Assembly (NCBI GenBank): GCA_947044405.1
Contig: CAMRHE010000330.1
Coordinates: 1,240,001-1,304,000, forward strand
From: Leptodactylus fallax
Lineage: Eukaryota > Chordata > Amphibia > Anura > Leptodactylidae
Direction: 5' to 3'
DNA: 64,000 nucleotides
The notes beneath the pieces are model-generated. The model was not told the origin of the DNA, did not search any database, and was given only the letters and a program-made list of their open reading frames with translations. The position numbers were made by a program, and so were the translations under genes. Every line of letters starts with the position of its first letter. The stretch's first letter is position 1. Of this stretch, positions 1-11,652 are shown piece by piece.

Positions 1-839
1 CAGGATAGCAGGGAATTGTTTACAAATGAATGAATAATCTTAAAACGAGGACAAGACGCACGCTGTTCCTTGTGCACGTAGAGTAGCATACACACTGTGG
101 TAAATTATACTGCTTATTACAGACTACATTGGGCTGCATGGCTGGATATTTATACAAATTGTTGGTAAAAAGAAGAAAATGCTTTATATACAATTACGGT
201 ACGTGGAAAACAATATATGGAATTAACTCTTTAAAATATAACACTCTCGAAATAAGCCAACATGGTTCGCAATATAACTTTATGGAAATACATTGGAGAT
301 CTTGTATGGAAAAGGCTTAGACTTATCCATCATAGCGTCAAGGCTTTCATATATCTGACCACAAGATGAATGATCATTTTAAGATAACGCAGGAAGATAT
401 TTATCAACTGAACGTGGATTATCATCTCATTTTGACCAAAATCTGGATTGATATATTCATTGATATAAAATAATAAGATATATTATGATATATATTAAAG
501 GGAAAAAACTACCAGGAAAAAAATAATAATAAAAAATACTTAATACAAATCTGCGAGTCATCCTCTACTTGACATCTTTTTAGTTGTCATCTAAATTTCA
601 GAATGGCAAATATGTCTTGTAATGTGGTTCTTGTATAATTGGTTTGATGACTACATGGGGTTTCCTACCTCTAAAATTGCAATACCTAATACCAGAAATA
701 AAAACTAAAAAATTTCTACTGTACTTAAATGGGGCAGGTCACTCCTGGCATTTAGTAGATATTTGTTTCCCATATAAAATAAGTCTTAACACCACCCTCA
801 CCACTTTCTCAAAAGGGGGTATGATGGGGTTGTGCTGCA
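1..839. other. AT-rich unassigned sequence
   Basis: No open frame here resembles a protein family and I see no inverted termini, tandem array or RNA-like element. The few short open frames lack any recognisable domain. Treated as unassigned intergenic or intronic DNA. Confidence 0.5.
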
Positions 840-840
840 G

Positions 841-1042
841 GTAGGGCCATTAACCCTACCAGATTTATCACAATTTATGCCAGTCTCCTTGCATAAGGAG
901 CTGACATAAATTTCGGTTTCAGCCTAAGGGCTGCAACTCATCATAAATTAGGATTTTAGGATTATTCTCCAGATGTAAAGGAGTTATCAAGACCAGAGTA
1001 AAAAACACCAGTCTGGATAAATCTCCCCCTGGTCTTTAAGGA
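841..1042. repeat. Dispersed-repeat fragment with dihydrated wording cagatttatcacaa / ggataaatctccccc
   Basis: The segment opens with ccagatttatcacaatttat and closes with ggataaatctcccc, which read as loosely inverted ends. Similar wording (agatttatcacag, gataaatctggcgca) occurs near 58.49 kb, and gataaatcagcccc occurs near 23.98 kb. This recurrence suggests an old short interspersed element, but exact limits and class are unclear. Confidence 0.3.
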
Positions 1043-2275
1043 GGTATTCCATGTCATAATGGTAGACGTCATCCTTTGGGATAGTGTAAATAATGTGACC
1101 ACTTCTAGGAGTAGAATGAATGGAGAAATGGTTATTGTGCGCACGTTTCCAGTTAAAGGGGTTTCCCACAATCAAAATATATGGGCTAAGGGGAAAAATA
1201 TCATGAAATAATAACCCCCACCATTCCTGCACTGCCATTCCAGTGCTCCCTACCAGTATATGCTTACAGTGCTGTAGTAATGATGTGTCCGACTCCCCAC
1301 ATGACTATTGCAGCCACGTGATGGGCAGCTGCACGCTGCCGCAAAGTAAACCAAGACAGATGGGGGGCGTCAGAGTGGTATTGCTGGAAAAGCAGGTGAG
1401 TAAATGGGTCTTTTATTAATTTAAGACAATTCACCCCTTTTCTCTTCACCCATAGTCCAATTTATTCTGATCTCAAAAACCCTTCAGGTGTATGGGGTTT
1501 ACAGAAAAAGCTGAGAACAGGAGGATCCCCTATGTATCATATAATGCTGCATATCCTGTGATCACCATAAATGTCTAAGACGGGAACATCCCAATAAGTG
1601 ACCAATGCAGGTCGCCAATGAACCTCAAAATTTTTTTCTGATGTCTTATAATATTTAGCTAGTCAAAAGTCCTTATTGCTGGGCTATTAAAAAAAAGTCC
1701 AAGTATTTCTCAAGTAGACTAATTTATTCCTAAATTCTACAGTGGTCCAACCAAAGTTAAGATTTCCTCTTGACTATACAGCTGTAGGACTGCTTAATAT
1801 GGCAACGATTTAGAAAAAAGGCTCCAATTGAAAGGTCTTGCTGGTAATACGGAGGAGCAGAACATTTAAAATGACTGTTTATTGACTTTCTCTGAAAAGC
1901 TGAACAAGTGGCTTGATGAACAAATTCAGCGACGTATAAACATATCAATTATTGTAAATGAAGGCACGGAGCTTAATGGGAATGGTGACTGCAAGGCTCG
2001 TGCGTTACATGTGTATCTGCCATCTGATCTAAAAAAGAAAGATCCATATTTCAAGTTTTTTTCAATCGTATGCAAGTTTTTAAATAATTACTTTTTATGG
2101 AGCAATAAGATTGATAGGGTTGATACACAGTTCTGCCAAACACTCTGCCAAAATTTTTTACAAAGGTAAATGATGCAAATTGTAGAGAAGGTATTTTTTT
2201 ATTGGTGGATTTATCTGTAAGTTAACCAAAGTAAGTTGTACCAATCACACTTCTAGGTGCTATACAACCCAAGAT
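1043..2275. other. Unassigned stretch with no supported gene
   Basis: A 95-residue open frame at 1882-2169 on the plus strand is the longest here. It has no recognised domain and no adjoining splice-like context I trust, so it is not called a gene. No repeat termini were recognised in the remainder. Confidence 0.4.
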
Positions 2276-2279
2276 AGTT

Positions 2280-2600
2280 GGGAGTTGTTGGGATCAAGGA
2301 CCTATCTCATGTTATTAACTACTAAAATGTCACCTTGGGAGAATGTAAGAACCTGTAAGTTGTGAAGTGGAGCTTCCAAGGATCAGACTTGTTTTAACAA
2401 CACAGCCCACCGATGCCCAATTAGATTGAGAACTGGGTAACCGAGGGGCCAGGTCCACCTTGAGCCCATCATCATGTTCCTCAAAACCTTTCCTGAGCAA
2501 TTTTTGGAACTGGTACAAAACTGGAGATAGAGCCAGATGAAAATACAGTTGGGAGTGAGAGCTGTAAATGTTTTCAGCTAGCTCCAGTTTTATCATGACT
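2280..2600 (-). pseudogene. Decayed Tc1-like transposase C-terminal fragment
   Basis: On the minus strand, reading across one frameshift, the sequence gives FEEHDDGLKV followed by WPLGYPVLNLIGHRW. This aligns by eye with the end of the DDE domain of a Tc1-like transposase (consensus type FEEHDKEFKV, then WPPNSPDLN.IEHLW). The position of the third catalytic acid reads as G, so it is dead. Downstream wording (SDPWKLHFTTYRF) continues the C-terminal region in a degraded state. No N-terminal DNA-binding part and no terminal repeats are visible. It is older and more decayed than the two full-length Tc1 copies at 41.7-44.9 kb. Seen: the motif order. Inferred: the family assignment. Confidence 0.55.
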
Positions 2601-3574
2601 AGAACTTCAATCCCAGTTGCATATTAAAGATGAGAATCTTAGCTTTAATATGCCACCAACAATTCTAGAGCGCATCCAGACTGAACATAGAGGCATCTGA
2701 ATTGGTCTTGGAATTAGTCTCTGGCCTCAGCTGCCATGAAGGAAGACTGGGCCTCCTCCTAACTGAACTTGATGATGTCAAACACCCTTCTCCTATCATG
2801 AGGAGAACATGCATGCTCTCTGTCTGCTCTCTTATTGTCACTTAACTGGTAGTAGTGAAATGATGAAGACCCTCTCATCTACTTGCTCCTCTGTGTCTTA
2901 GTAATTAGGCTGTCCAATGATTCTGCAATCTAAATGTTCACCAAAGTCTGGCTCCTAGTGGTAAAAAAGTCACACCAGGAACTCATACCACAAACATCAA
3001 TAAAGCTTAAGATAAGATAAAATAATCCTTTAATAGTCCCACCATGGGGAAATTCAGTTTTGTTACAGCAGCCTAGATAATACAAACACAAAAAAATGTA
3101 CACTATCCCTATTCTGTCCATATCAAACTTTAGGGGTCTTTTGGAGTGCATGCCTTGTTGTGTTCGAGTTGTTTTGGCAGTAGGAAATGGGGACCTACAC
3201 CCTATTAGGTAGGGGGTTTTACTGCTATGGTTGATCGCTGTATATATCTGGCAGTTTGAGTAATGTAACAGTGTTAATATTTTATCTAGATATTTAATCA
3301 GATATATCTGAGCACAGTCTCTTACAGATTTTGACACAGAGAGAAAATTAAGTCAAAGTGTATTTAATTAAAATCCTGTCATTATGTTTGTGTTTATAGC
3401 ATTAATTATATGAACAGATTGGATTTTGTAATATAGCATGCTTCATTCTGTTAATCTTACCCTACTTGTGACCAGAGGTGCCAGTTGTCCTTGTTAATGC
3501 AGCTTCACGTATCTACTTGTTACTTTTGGACGAAAACAAAACTCCAAAATGGAAATTAAGAAACTGCTGTGGAG
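2601..3574. other. Unassigned stretch with no supported gene
   Basis: No open frame with a recognised domain and no clear repeat termini. The 135-residue minus-strand frame at 2930-3337 has no family resemblance and is regarded as chance. Confidence 0.4.
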
Positions 3575-3948
3575 TTAAAGGGGTTGTGACAATTTTAGAA
3601 GTTATCGATAGGATAGGAGATAACTTCATGATTGGTGGGTGTCTGACTACTCAGACCCGCACAGATCCTGAGAACAGTCCAGTTCCCCTGTCCTGATGGA
3701 ATGGCAGGCTGGACATGTGCACTGCCACGCCATTCATTCTCTACTAGAACACCAGAGATAGCCGAGTACATTGCTTGCCTATCTCTAGCCCTTCCATAGA
3801 GAATAAATGCAGTGGCAGGGTACATGCTTGACCTGCTGCTCCATCAAGATGGGGGAACCACACCATCGTTCTCAGAATCGGTGGATGCCCCATCAATCAT
3901 TAGCCTATCGATAGGGGATAATGTCTAATGCTGGCACAACCCTTTTAA
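3575..3948. mobile_element. TTAA-flanked short element (MITE), 374 bp
   Basis: Left end TTAAAGGGGTTGTGACAA and right end (reverse complement) TTAAAAGGGTTGTGCCAG form terminal inverted repeats bounded by TTAA at both sides. The subterminal parts are also inverted (gataggataggagata against tatcgataggggata). TTAA targets are known for piggyBac-type transposases, so this is probably a non-autonomous passenger of that kind. It has no coding capacity; overlapping short frames on both strands are by-products. Confidence 0.75.
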
Positions 3949-4183
3949 AGAAGTTCATCAGCTTATACCATGTACCTAGTAGGGGCATGCAAACTCAGTA
4001 TTAGTTTACTGAGGTCGCTGATGAGTGGGACACGATCCTCTATCAATAGCCATGTCTGCATGCCGCTCCTAGCACAGAGACGTAAACCCAGCTGTACACC
4101 TGGAGTGCTCTATATCATGCTAAGGTACATGATGTACTGTTTACAGCACAATACTGGAAAAGTTATAAACTGTCAAACCTTTT

Positions 4184-4400
4184 AAAAGGGTTGTCCAGGA
4201 TGTTTTAGTATTGCGGAAGGAGGCCTGGAAAGGTGAAAAATAATAATTAAAAAAAAACATAATATAGGAGGTCCAGGGACAATGGACTCCAAATCCAAAT
4301 CCATATACTTTTCTCAGAATTGTATGATCTAATAAGTCCCTGTACACCGCAAGTTGGACTGAAAAGGCAAAATCTCCTTGAAGAGACATAATATACCTTC
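4184..4400. mobile_element. Partial TTAA-type element, left end only
   Basis: Starts ttaaaagggttgtccaggat, the typical left end of this group, but no matching right end follows before about 4.4 kb. Probably truncated. Internal sequence is A-rich with no coding potential. Confidence 0.5.
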
Positions 4401-4844
4401 TGAACCGTGCCTACGACCTCTCACCCAGCCAGCCAACACCCTGCTTTGCACTGATGGGATACAATAACCTCCAAACAGTTGCCCCATTTTCCCTTATTTG
4501 AGGAGGTTGTAAGAGTTGCCGATCTTTTCACTTACAAAGTTTAACATGTCAGATCACAAATCTAACATGACTGCCTGATCCTGTGACTTTTAGCTTCAAA
4601 AAAATTCAAGTAGTTCAAAAGGAGTTTTTGAAAACTTTACAAAGAGAAGATGTCCTGCTGACACTAAGTATGAATTGTATCCATTTACTGTTAGATATAT
4701 CTATAAATGGGATATTTTATTGTAATGTAATAAGATATAGAATGTATTAAATAAGATCTATGAATTGTCTTCAGTTTGATAATGGTCAAGTGGGTGTTTA
4801 TAGTACTGTATAAATCCTTAAACTTGTTCTGATATAACTAATGC
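4400..4844. other. Unassigned stretch
   Basis: No gene or repeat boundary recognised. Confidence 0.4.
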
Positions 4845-5069
4845 TTAAAGGGGTTGTCCAGGCTTAAGCTATTTATGGCCTATCCTCAGTTCAGCTCCCA
4901 CTGACTTCTATGAGGTTTGAGTTGCAAAGATGGTGCCAGGCTGCTATACAGGGAACAGAGATTTCTGCTTCGGGCCCTGTATAGTGTATAGTACAGGGTC
5001 AATTCTCGGCCACCACCTATCAGGTATTTATAGTCTATCCTGAGGCTTAAGCCTGGACAGCCCCTTTAA
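4845..5069. mobile_element. TTAA-flanked MITE, 225 bp
   Basis: Left end TTAAAGGGGTTGTCCAGGCT and right end, reverse complement, TTAAAGGGGCTGTCCAGGCT make nearly perfect inverted termini of at least 20 bp with TTAA at both ends. The adjacent parts stay inverted (taagctatttatggcctatc against gatagactataaatacc). A second member of the same family lies at 56956-57196. Its right TTAA is shared with the next element. Confidence 0.85.
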
Positions 5070-6430
5070 AGGGAACCTGTTACTATGAAAATGCAGTCCT
5101 ATCTGCAGGCAGCATGTTATAGAGCAGGAGGAGTTGAGCAGGCTTAAGTTTCTTTAGAAAGGGTCAAAAATAGCTTGTATCATCTCAATGTATTTATTAG
5201 ATCAATAAACTTGATAAAACTATGTTATTTAATTCAATTTTAGCAAATGCATCTACCACATGATAGGAACAGGTAAGACGCTTAGATAGCAAGACCCCTT
5301 GAAATTGAGGCTCTCATAGACTTGTATAGTAAAACTGACTTCTGGACGTTGCCTAAATCAGCTGGTCAGGCTACTGATCACATGACCAAGCGGGGACCTG
5401 TGCAGAAGCTGCTATTATAAATAAGAAGTGACATTTTATCATACTTCAGGCTACACTATCCCTTGAAAAAATGGTCAAAAATTAAAAAAAATTAAGGTAT
5501 AGCTTTAAAGGGAGTCTATCATTGCATATACCGTTTTTAAACTGACACCACGTTGGAATAACCTTTATAAAGGCTATTTATCTCCTACCTTTATTTCCCA
5601 TTTCCTCACCGTGATTTTCGAGTTTTTCACTTTTTTCACTTTATGTAAATGATGCTCAGAGAGCACAGCCTCGTCTTACCCTGCAATGCCGCCTATGTCT
5701 TTTATTCTTCACGCCCCCTGCTTCTTTTGCCTGCCTTTTCGCTGCTACAGCAGCCAAGTTCTCTTCTTCAGGATCGAAATCCTGCGCATGCGCTGTCGAC
5801 TCTGCCACTTCGAGTTCGGGCATAGCCAACAGTGCATGCTCCACCCGCCTGCCGTGTAGTCATCAAATCAAGATGACCGGCGGAGTATGTGCTGTCGGCT
5901 CTGCCCAAACCCGAAGAAGGATTTCGATCCTGAAGAGTAGAACATCAGCTGCTGAAGCAGCAAAGAGGCCGGCAAAAGAAGCAGGGGGCATGAAGAATAA
6001 AAGATATAGGTGGTGTTGCGGGGGATGACGAAGCTGTGCTCAGAGCACAGGGGGAACACCCCCTGTGCTCTATGAGCATCATTTACGTAAAGCGAAAAAA
6101 GTGAAAAACATGAAAACAGTGGCAAGGACATGGGAAATAAAGGTAGAAAATGAATAGCCTTTATAAAGGCTATTCCAACGTGGTGTCAGTTACAAAACAA
6201 TATATGCAATGATAGACTCCCTTTAAATCTCTGTTCATTCTAGACTTGGGAGTCCAGTGGGAGGTCCTAATCAGTGACTAATAGCTATTCACATTCATAC
6301 AGAGAAACCTGTCTATCATTGAGTAGGACCGCCTACTGGACTCTAGTGTGAGCAGGGAATAATGAAGAGTCATACTAGACCATTTCTAACATAACACCTC
6401 CTGCTCTATAACATGCCACCTGCACTTTTT
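5066..6430. mobile_element. Older TTAA-type element split by later insertions
   Basis: Left half starts ttaaagggaacctgttacta and contains ggcagcatgttatagagcag. The inverse of the latter (ctgctctataacatgccacc) appears at about 6403-6422, marking the other half. Between them sits the 722-bp foldback at 5505-6226, and possibly another insertion at about 5240-5500. The right half also holds a small palindrome (tagacttgggagtccag against ctggactctag) at 6240-6345. The order of insertion is therefore: this element first, foldback second. Confidence 0.6.
5505..6226. mobile_element. 722-bp TTAA-flanked foldback element
   Basis: Begins TTAAAGGGAGTCTATCATTG and ends with its reverse complement CAATGATAGACTCCCTTTAA. 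The inversion continues almost to the centre near 5865: aataacctttataaaggcta pairs with tagcctttataaaggctatt, and aggatcgaaatcct with aggatttcgatcct. Arms are about 350 bp each, so a transcript would form a very long hairpin. Short frames on both strands (for example 5656-5844 minus) are palindrome by-products. No transposase is encoded. Confidence 0.85.
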
Positions 6431-7030
6431 TTGGTTTTTGCATTTGCCAGACTGTTCCTCTAACCTTTTATACTTTACAAATAAAATTCTGCATTTGTCA
6501 GTCTAGATACGACATCCGTCTGTACTAAACCGACTCAAAACACTATGTAAATATGTCTTGTGAAACCCATACCGACTGGCAAGAGAATATATATGAAAAT
6601 AAGGATTTTTCCCAGTCCCAGCTAAATGTTTGCTTAATCAAGCTAGCGGTTGCTAGGATACAAATGGAATTTTCACTTGTGCATCTATTATGTGATAGTT
6701 GGCTAATCTTATCATGAATATCCATCTAAGTGGAAACATGCGCATATTGCTAACATCTTAAAGCTGTATAATTAAAGGTGTGTGATTGGTTTCAATTGTT
6801 ACAGATTTAAACATTGTCTACTCTATGGTAGGAAGTGTAATCCAATAAAGGAAGTGCTTTACCCGGTATTAAAGCAGTCTGGGGAACGCAAGCTTTCTCG
6901 GTCGTATTTGGATATTTTTTCTTACTTGTAGTACCAAATAGGAAATTTATTGATGTCCCTTATGTTGACCACAATGCAGCATACAGTATGGTCTTCGTAA
7001 AAGTACATTAAACGTTGAGCATTTAAGAAT
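6431..7030. other. Unassigned stretch
   Basis: No gene, terminal repeat or tandem array recognised. Confidence 0.4.
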
Positions 7031-7398
7031 GGGGCCCCACGTAGCGTAAACATTGCGGTTTTGCCGCCCCAGAAACGCTAAGGCAAAAAAATGTGGCATT
7101 TTACAGTCCCTGCAAAGTGGATGTGATTCTGGCTAATCCCATCCACACATTGCAGAAAAATATGTGCAGCAGAAATACAGCGATTTCCAAAACCGTTGCG
7201 TTTTTGGAAATCGCAGCATGTCAATTATACCTACGGAAACGCTGGCGTTTTTCATATAGGTATAATTGAAGCAGAAAGTCCACAGAGGAAAACTCTGCAG
7301 ACTTTCTGTGAAAAGTGCTGAGGGAAAAACCACGATGGGTTTCCACAGCATATTTTCCCGCAGTGCTTTTTGGCTGCAGCCTGCTACGTGGGGCCTTA
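7031..7398. mobile_element. Short element with GGGGCCCCACGTAGC ends
   Basis: Left end ggggccccacgtagcg and right end gctacgtggggcctta are inverted. The body contains two inverted partner words: gaaagtccacagaggaaaac and gcgatttccaaaa. Three further copies are seen at 12804-13094, 37891-38227 and 48772-49060. Non-coding; class unproven, since I could not find a clean target duplication. Confidence 0.75.
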
Positions 7399-8150
7399 GC
7401 TTTATATGGGTCTCTGCACTGTCCTATTCTGTCAAATTGACTAGTTTGACATCTCAATTGCTGATCCATTAACAAGCTGATCATAGGGAAAGATATATCC
7501 ATATATAATTGTAAGAATGTCATACAAGAGGATAACTTTATACATTTTCATGAACACTAAAAAATTTTCCACATCGCTATCTATATTTGAAAAGCACTAT
7601 CTTGCCAGTTCATGTGCAATGTCTGGCCACTAAACTTAATACTAAACTGACACTTCTGTTAATTCTATAGAGGTTTTCTTTGTGGCAGTTATCTCATTTA
7701 CATGATAGATAAAACAGACAGTATTCCAATAGAAGATAACACCACTATAGATAACATCACTTCATCCACTACTGAATAGATGATAGCACAGCTTGATACC
7801 TACTCCCGCTCCCTTCACTCTTCCATAGACCTCAAACGCAAATTGGAGTTTTGACAGTCAGAACTTACAGCACCATCTTATATCCTGTAATACAGGGACA
7901 AAAAGGCAACTGTAAATGAGGCAATGTCTGTGAGCGGGTATAGAAATCATGGGATCTGTAGTCCATCACATTCGTAATCCTACTTACAGCAAGCCTTGGT
8001 AGCATCAAAACAAAGGTGCAGCACAGAGCTGGACAAGATAATGAAAATAATTTTTTAGCTATGGTGGAATCATCTTGTGAGCTTTCAGATACATATAGGT
8101 TCTTTTTTATACTTTAAGCCCTGAAACTCTTACTTGTCGTTATAAAATGT
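7399..8150. other. Unassigned stretch
   Basis: No gene or clear repeat termini seen. Confidence 0.35.
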
Positions 8151-8410
8151 GACGCAAGGTCGACACTAACGTTCGGGTTTCCGTCCTTCGGGTCCGCATG
8201 GGGACCTGAAAGATGGAAACCCTGTCCACTTAGAAAGCAGTTACAAGCTGAAACCCACGGACCCAAACTATAATGGGGTCTGCCAGGTTTCCGGCAAAAA
8301 CGGCAGAGAGCGAAGTTCTCCTTGCAGGACTTTTCTCTCCACCAATTTTAAGTGGAATGGTGGATGGAGTCTCGTACAGATACTCAAACGCTAGTGTGAA
8401 CCTAGCATAA
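8151..8410. mobile_element. Short element with ends resembling CACTAGCGTT
   Basis: Left gacactaacgttcgggtttcc and right aacgctagtgtgaacctagc are inverted at the core word. Relatives at 28679-28925 and, more distantly, 49290-49482 share the right end agtgtgaacctagc. Internal gggtttccgtcc/ggaaaccc words pair. Non-coding. Confidence 0.65.
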
Positions 8411-9280
8411 GAAAGTAAAATTAGAATACAATTTCTAATGATGATAGACAGTAAACGTAAAACATATGTATTGATGTCTTTATTGTACCTTTGATAGATG
8501 AATTAGGATTAGTCTCTAATATTTCGGAATCAACACTGACTGTTCTTTTCTATGTTATATTGATCTCTCGCATGAACAATACAAAACAGCATGTTCTATA
8601 CATCGCTATTAATTTAAACATCTGTTACATTCAACGCTAGCACAACATCCATTTTTCCCCATGATTCGCAGGAGGATAATGTCTTGCAGACAGAGATTTA
8701 ATGAAGGATGGATGGAGCATTTAAACTCTCATTTCCTGCAGCCTGGGCGTGTCGCCAGTGATTACAAACTGCGATTCCATCCCAGGTATAATATGTTTTT
8801 ATGGATTTATCTTTACACATGAATATTTCAAGCGGCGTGCCAAATCCTGGGGCCCATGTAAAATAGAATTGATTGCCTTTTTAAATTGATCACACAGAAA
8901 AGATTTTTTCCCAAGAAAATCAGTTTTTTTTTTCTATCGAATTCTATATTTATTGTGACTCTACATCCTTCCACTCCAGCCCAATATCTCCATCTTATGG
9001 GATCCTGGATAAGTGTGGTGGTTACCAGTTGTGGCAGGGGATGAAATTAATGTTTTGAGATGGCAAGATTACTCTTGACCTGTCTAAAATTGAAAATTCC
9101 TATTGTATTGTATTGTATTTCAGATTCTATTTATGTTATTTGATGTTGCTGTTACAACCATATATTAAATTTCATGATAAATGAGAAGTTGTCGTCACAA
9201 GAAATAGATAAAATAAAATATCACTTAATATATTTTTTTACAAAGCTATTTAGAATGTTATAACATAATTAAAAGAAGTA
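8411..9280. other. Unassigned; 8620-8860 is repeat-poor and compositionally balanced
   Basis: No gene visible. The subsegment 8620-8860 lacks simple repeats and transposon ends and has balanced composition, so it is one of several places where a conserved noncoding element could lie. This is inference only. Confidence 0.3.
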
Positions 9281-9600
9281 ATACTCAATTCACTGAATTT
9301 CCCACTGCTCCTGTTCCTTCATAATCTGGTCGCCCAATGGTTTCTGTATTCTGTACACTGTATTCTGGCCCCAGTGATGATGTCATGGACATGTGGCACC
9401 AGCAGATAACCACTGGCCACTGCAGTGACTTCATTGATTTTCATAGGTCAGAGATGGCTTGAAGCGGTCACAGGTCAGGACATCATTGCAGGAGGCCAGA
9501 TAGAGAGACGGGAAAATAATCAGGAATGGAAGAGTTGGGAATCGGTATGGTGTGTTTTATAATATTTTGTAAAAACATATGCATGGCTGGATAGCTCTTT
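9281..9600. repeat. Interspersed repeat fragment (tcccactgctcctgttcctt type)
   Basis: The wording tcccactgctcctgttcctt, tgatgatgtcatggacatgt and aggaatggaagagttgggaa matches a common amphibian short repeat, recognised from memory. Its ends are not clear and it has no coding potential. Confidence 0.4.
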
Positions 9601-9651
9601 TAGCATCATCAATGACTTTTTAAGTATTAACCAAGAATAATTTCACAAATT

Positions 9652-10020
9652 AAAGGGTTTGTTTTAGGTCATATGGACATCACAGAATGAGGATCTCTCA
9701 CATGAGCAATCATTATTAGACAAGAGTGGAAGGAATCTAAAAAAAGCTGCCCCTCTCGCAGACCCAGCCCGTCTATCTAGTTTATGATTTATGGGACTCA
9801 TTTCAACTACTGGGGGCAAATTTATTATAAGTGGCAGCTTTCCCTGTTGATCATCAGCAGTTTCTGAAGCCAGAACTGTGGAGATAAGTTGATCACTGGG
9901 CTGTATAGGATCTAAAATGGGGTTGACTTGATGGGAAAATCTGTATTTAATATAATTGATGTATTTTGGGTTGAAATACAGCTTAGTTATTGTAACAAGC
10001 AGTGGGTATGGACACACGAG
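9652..10020. mobile_element. Partial TTAA-type element, left end
   Basis: Starts ttaaagggtttgttttaggtc at 9652 in the style of the TTAA group. No convincing right end was found. The 117-residue minus-strand frame inside has no recognised domain. Confidence 0.35.
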
Positions 10021-10229
10021 TTACCTAACTAGCTTGAGTTTGGACTATTCGTGAGGGTGTTGGTTTTCACCCTGTATATATATATATATTTAAATTCTAT
10101 ATAGTGATCTGGTCTTTGCTACAGGGGCCCACCAGGTCACTACCTACATATTATGAGTAAGTACATAGGTGACAGCTGACCCTGTGAGTTGAGGGACATT
10201 GGTTTCATGGCACTGAGTTGCCCTGAAGA

Positions 10230-11652
10230 ATGTAGGTGAGCTACAGGTCAAGGTCAGGAAAGGCAGAGTTTGTGAAAAATGGTTTCCAGGCAGAGGTCAG
10301 GGTTAGAGACACAGAATCAGAGCAGTAATTCCAGCAAAGGTCAAACATGGGTACACAGGTGCACAAAGAAAGAGGCCTTGACAGAACAATAGATACCTTT
10401 GGATCAAACAGTGACGTAATAGAAAACAGGTTGAAATGAAGCACAGGCAACTAGGAGAAACACAGCAGTAAAGAAACACCTTAGCAGGTCATTAAATGGA
10501 TATTATCATCTCATAGATCCTATCTAAACTGATAGTTTATGTAAATTCAAGAGTTTTCCTAAATTCATTGCTTTAGAAATGCTGCTTCAATCAGGTCAGC
10601 TAATTCCAGTTTTTTGATAAAGGATTAGACAGTGTATATCTTCTCTCTATGTAAATACATAGATAACAGTGATTTTACTGAAAGCATGTAAATCTCCAAA
10701 CCTGTGTAATGTAATATACATTTACTGTGCATATTATTTGAATTGCATTATTATAGATTTCTAGGAATCATAATATCTCATGGTAAAGGCAATGTCCATC
10801 AAATAGTCAAGACCACCCACCAGTTTGTTGTAGAATACAGGAAGTGAGAAGAAGAGACAGCAGGCAAACTGCTGAGAGAAGGATATGAGAAAATCCTTTT
10901 AACAGGCTAGGAACATTTTCTGTGGAGGAAAGCACCTTAAATATCCTACAGGTTCAGGAAATTGACTGGGAGCAGGTGGCAAGGTTTACAGGTTCTTAAA
11001 AGTCCAGCACACCCTAGAAATGAGGACAGTGTGGCAGACAGAGAGTGGCAAGTTGTTAGGGTCTTGCCACACGTAGCAATACCCTCACACTATTGCAGGG
11101 GTCTGGGAGGAAGGACAGAGACAAGTGAGCCCTAATCTCACCCCAGCCACTGTCCCTTCCTGTTGCCTCAGTTTACCTTAAACGGTAAAAGGACAACTTG
11201 AAGACGAGCCCTATACTGAGTAAAGTGACACACAGAACAAGACAAACAACATAGAAGAATGGTAAACAATCCAGGGGTCACAACCAGAGAAGCAAAAGTG
11301 GTACCAAATCGAAATCCAAGAGAGTAGTCACAAGGCAAGCCAAAGGTCAGAGATAATAGCAAGGTAAATATCAAAGGTACAAAGAAAGCAGGCAAAGTCA
11401 GCCCAGACCTGATAGGTACACAGGCTGTCAATCACACAGGCAAGGTAAAGATTAACTCTATGCGGTCCAGAGAGAAACAATGCTCAGAACACGGGTGTGG
11501 CTGGAAATCCTTTACACAGCAAGGGAACTAGGACCATGTTCAGACTAAGCATCCAGAATCCTAAGCAAAGAATCAAACTGAGGACGCCTCCTACGCCGCA
11601 GCGTGCGAGCAGAGGGTGGCGCAGAGACCCGAACAGGCAGAGACATAACACA
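10230..11652 (-). mobile_element. LTR-retroelement-like remnant, minus strand
   Basis: Read on the minus strand, the segment starting near 11652 begins tgttatgtctctgcctgttc and continues with ctctgacctttggcttgcct and ggtctgggctgactttgcc. This is pyrimidine-rich LTR or leader wording that I associate with Gypsy-type elements of frogs. A similar but interrupted version lies at 10230-10490 and about 10790-11040, with unrelated AT-rich sequence between (10490-10790). No gag, protease, reverse transcriptase or integrase frame is present. TG start and family are inferences. Confidence 0.4.

Noticed and set aside
1882..2169. 95-residue plus-strand frame starting MTFSEKLNKWLDEQ
   Set aside because: Looks protein-like at its start but matches no family I know and lacks support; left as unassigned.
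2930..3337. 135-residue minus-strand frame as a host gene
   Set aside because: No recognised domain, no neighbouring exon, and unremarkable composition.
10490..10790. Internal region of a retrotransposon between two LTR-like pieces
   Set aside because: AT-rich with no gag or pol wording; more likely an unrelated insertion or host sequence.
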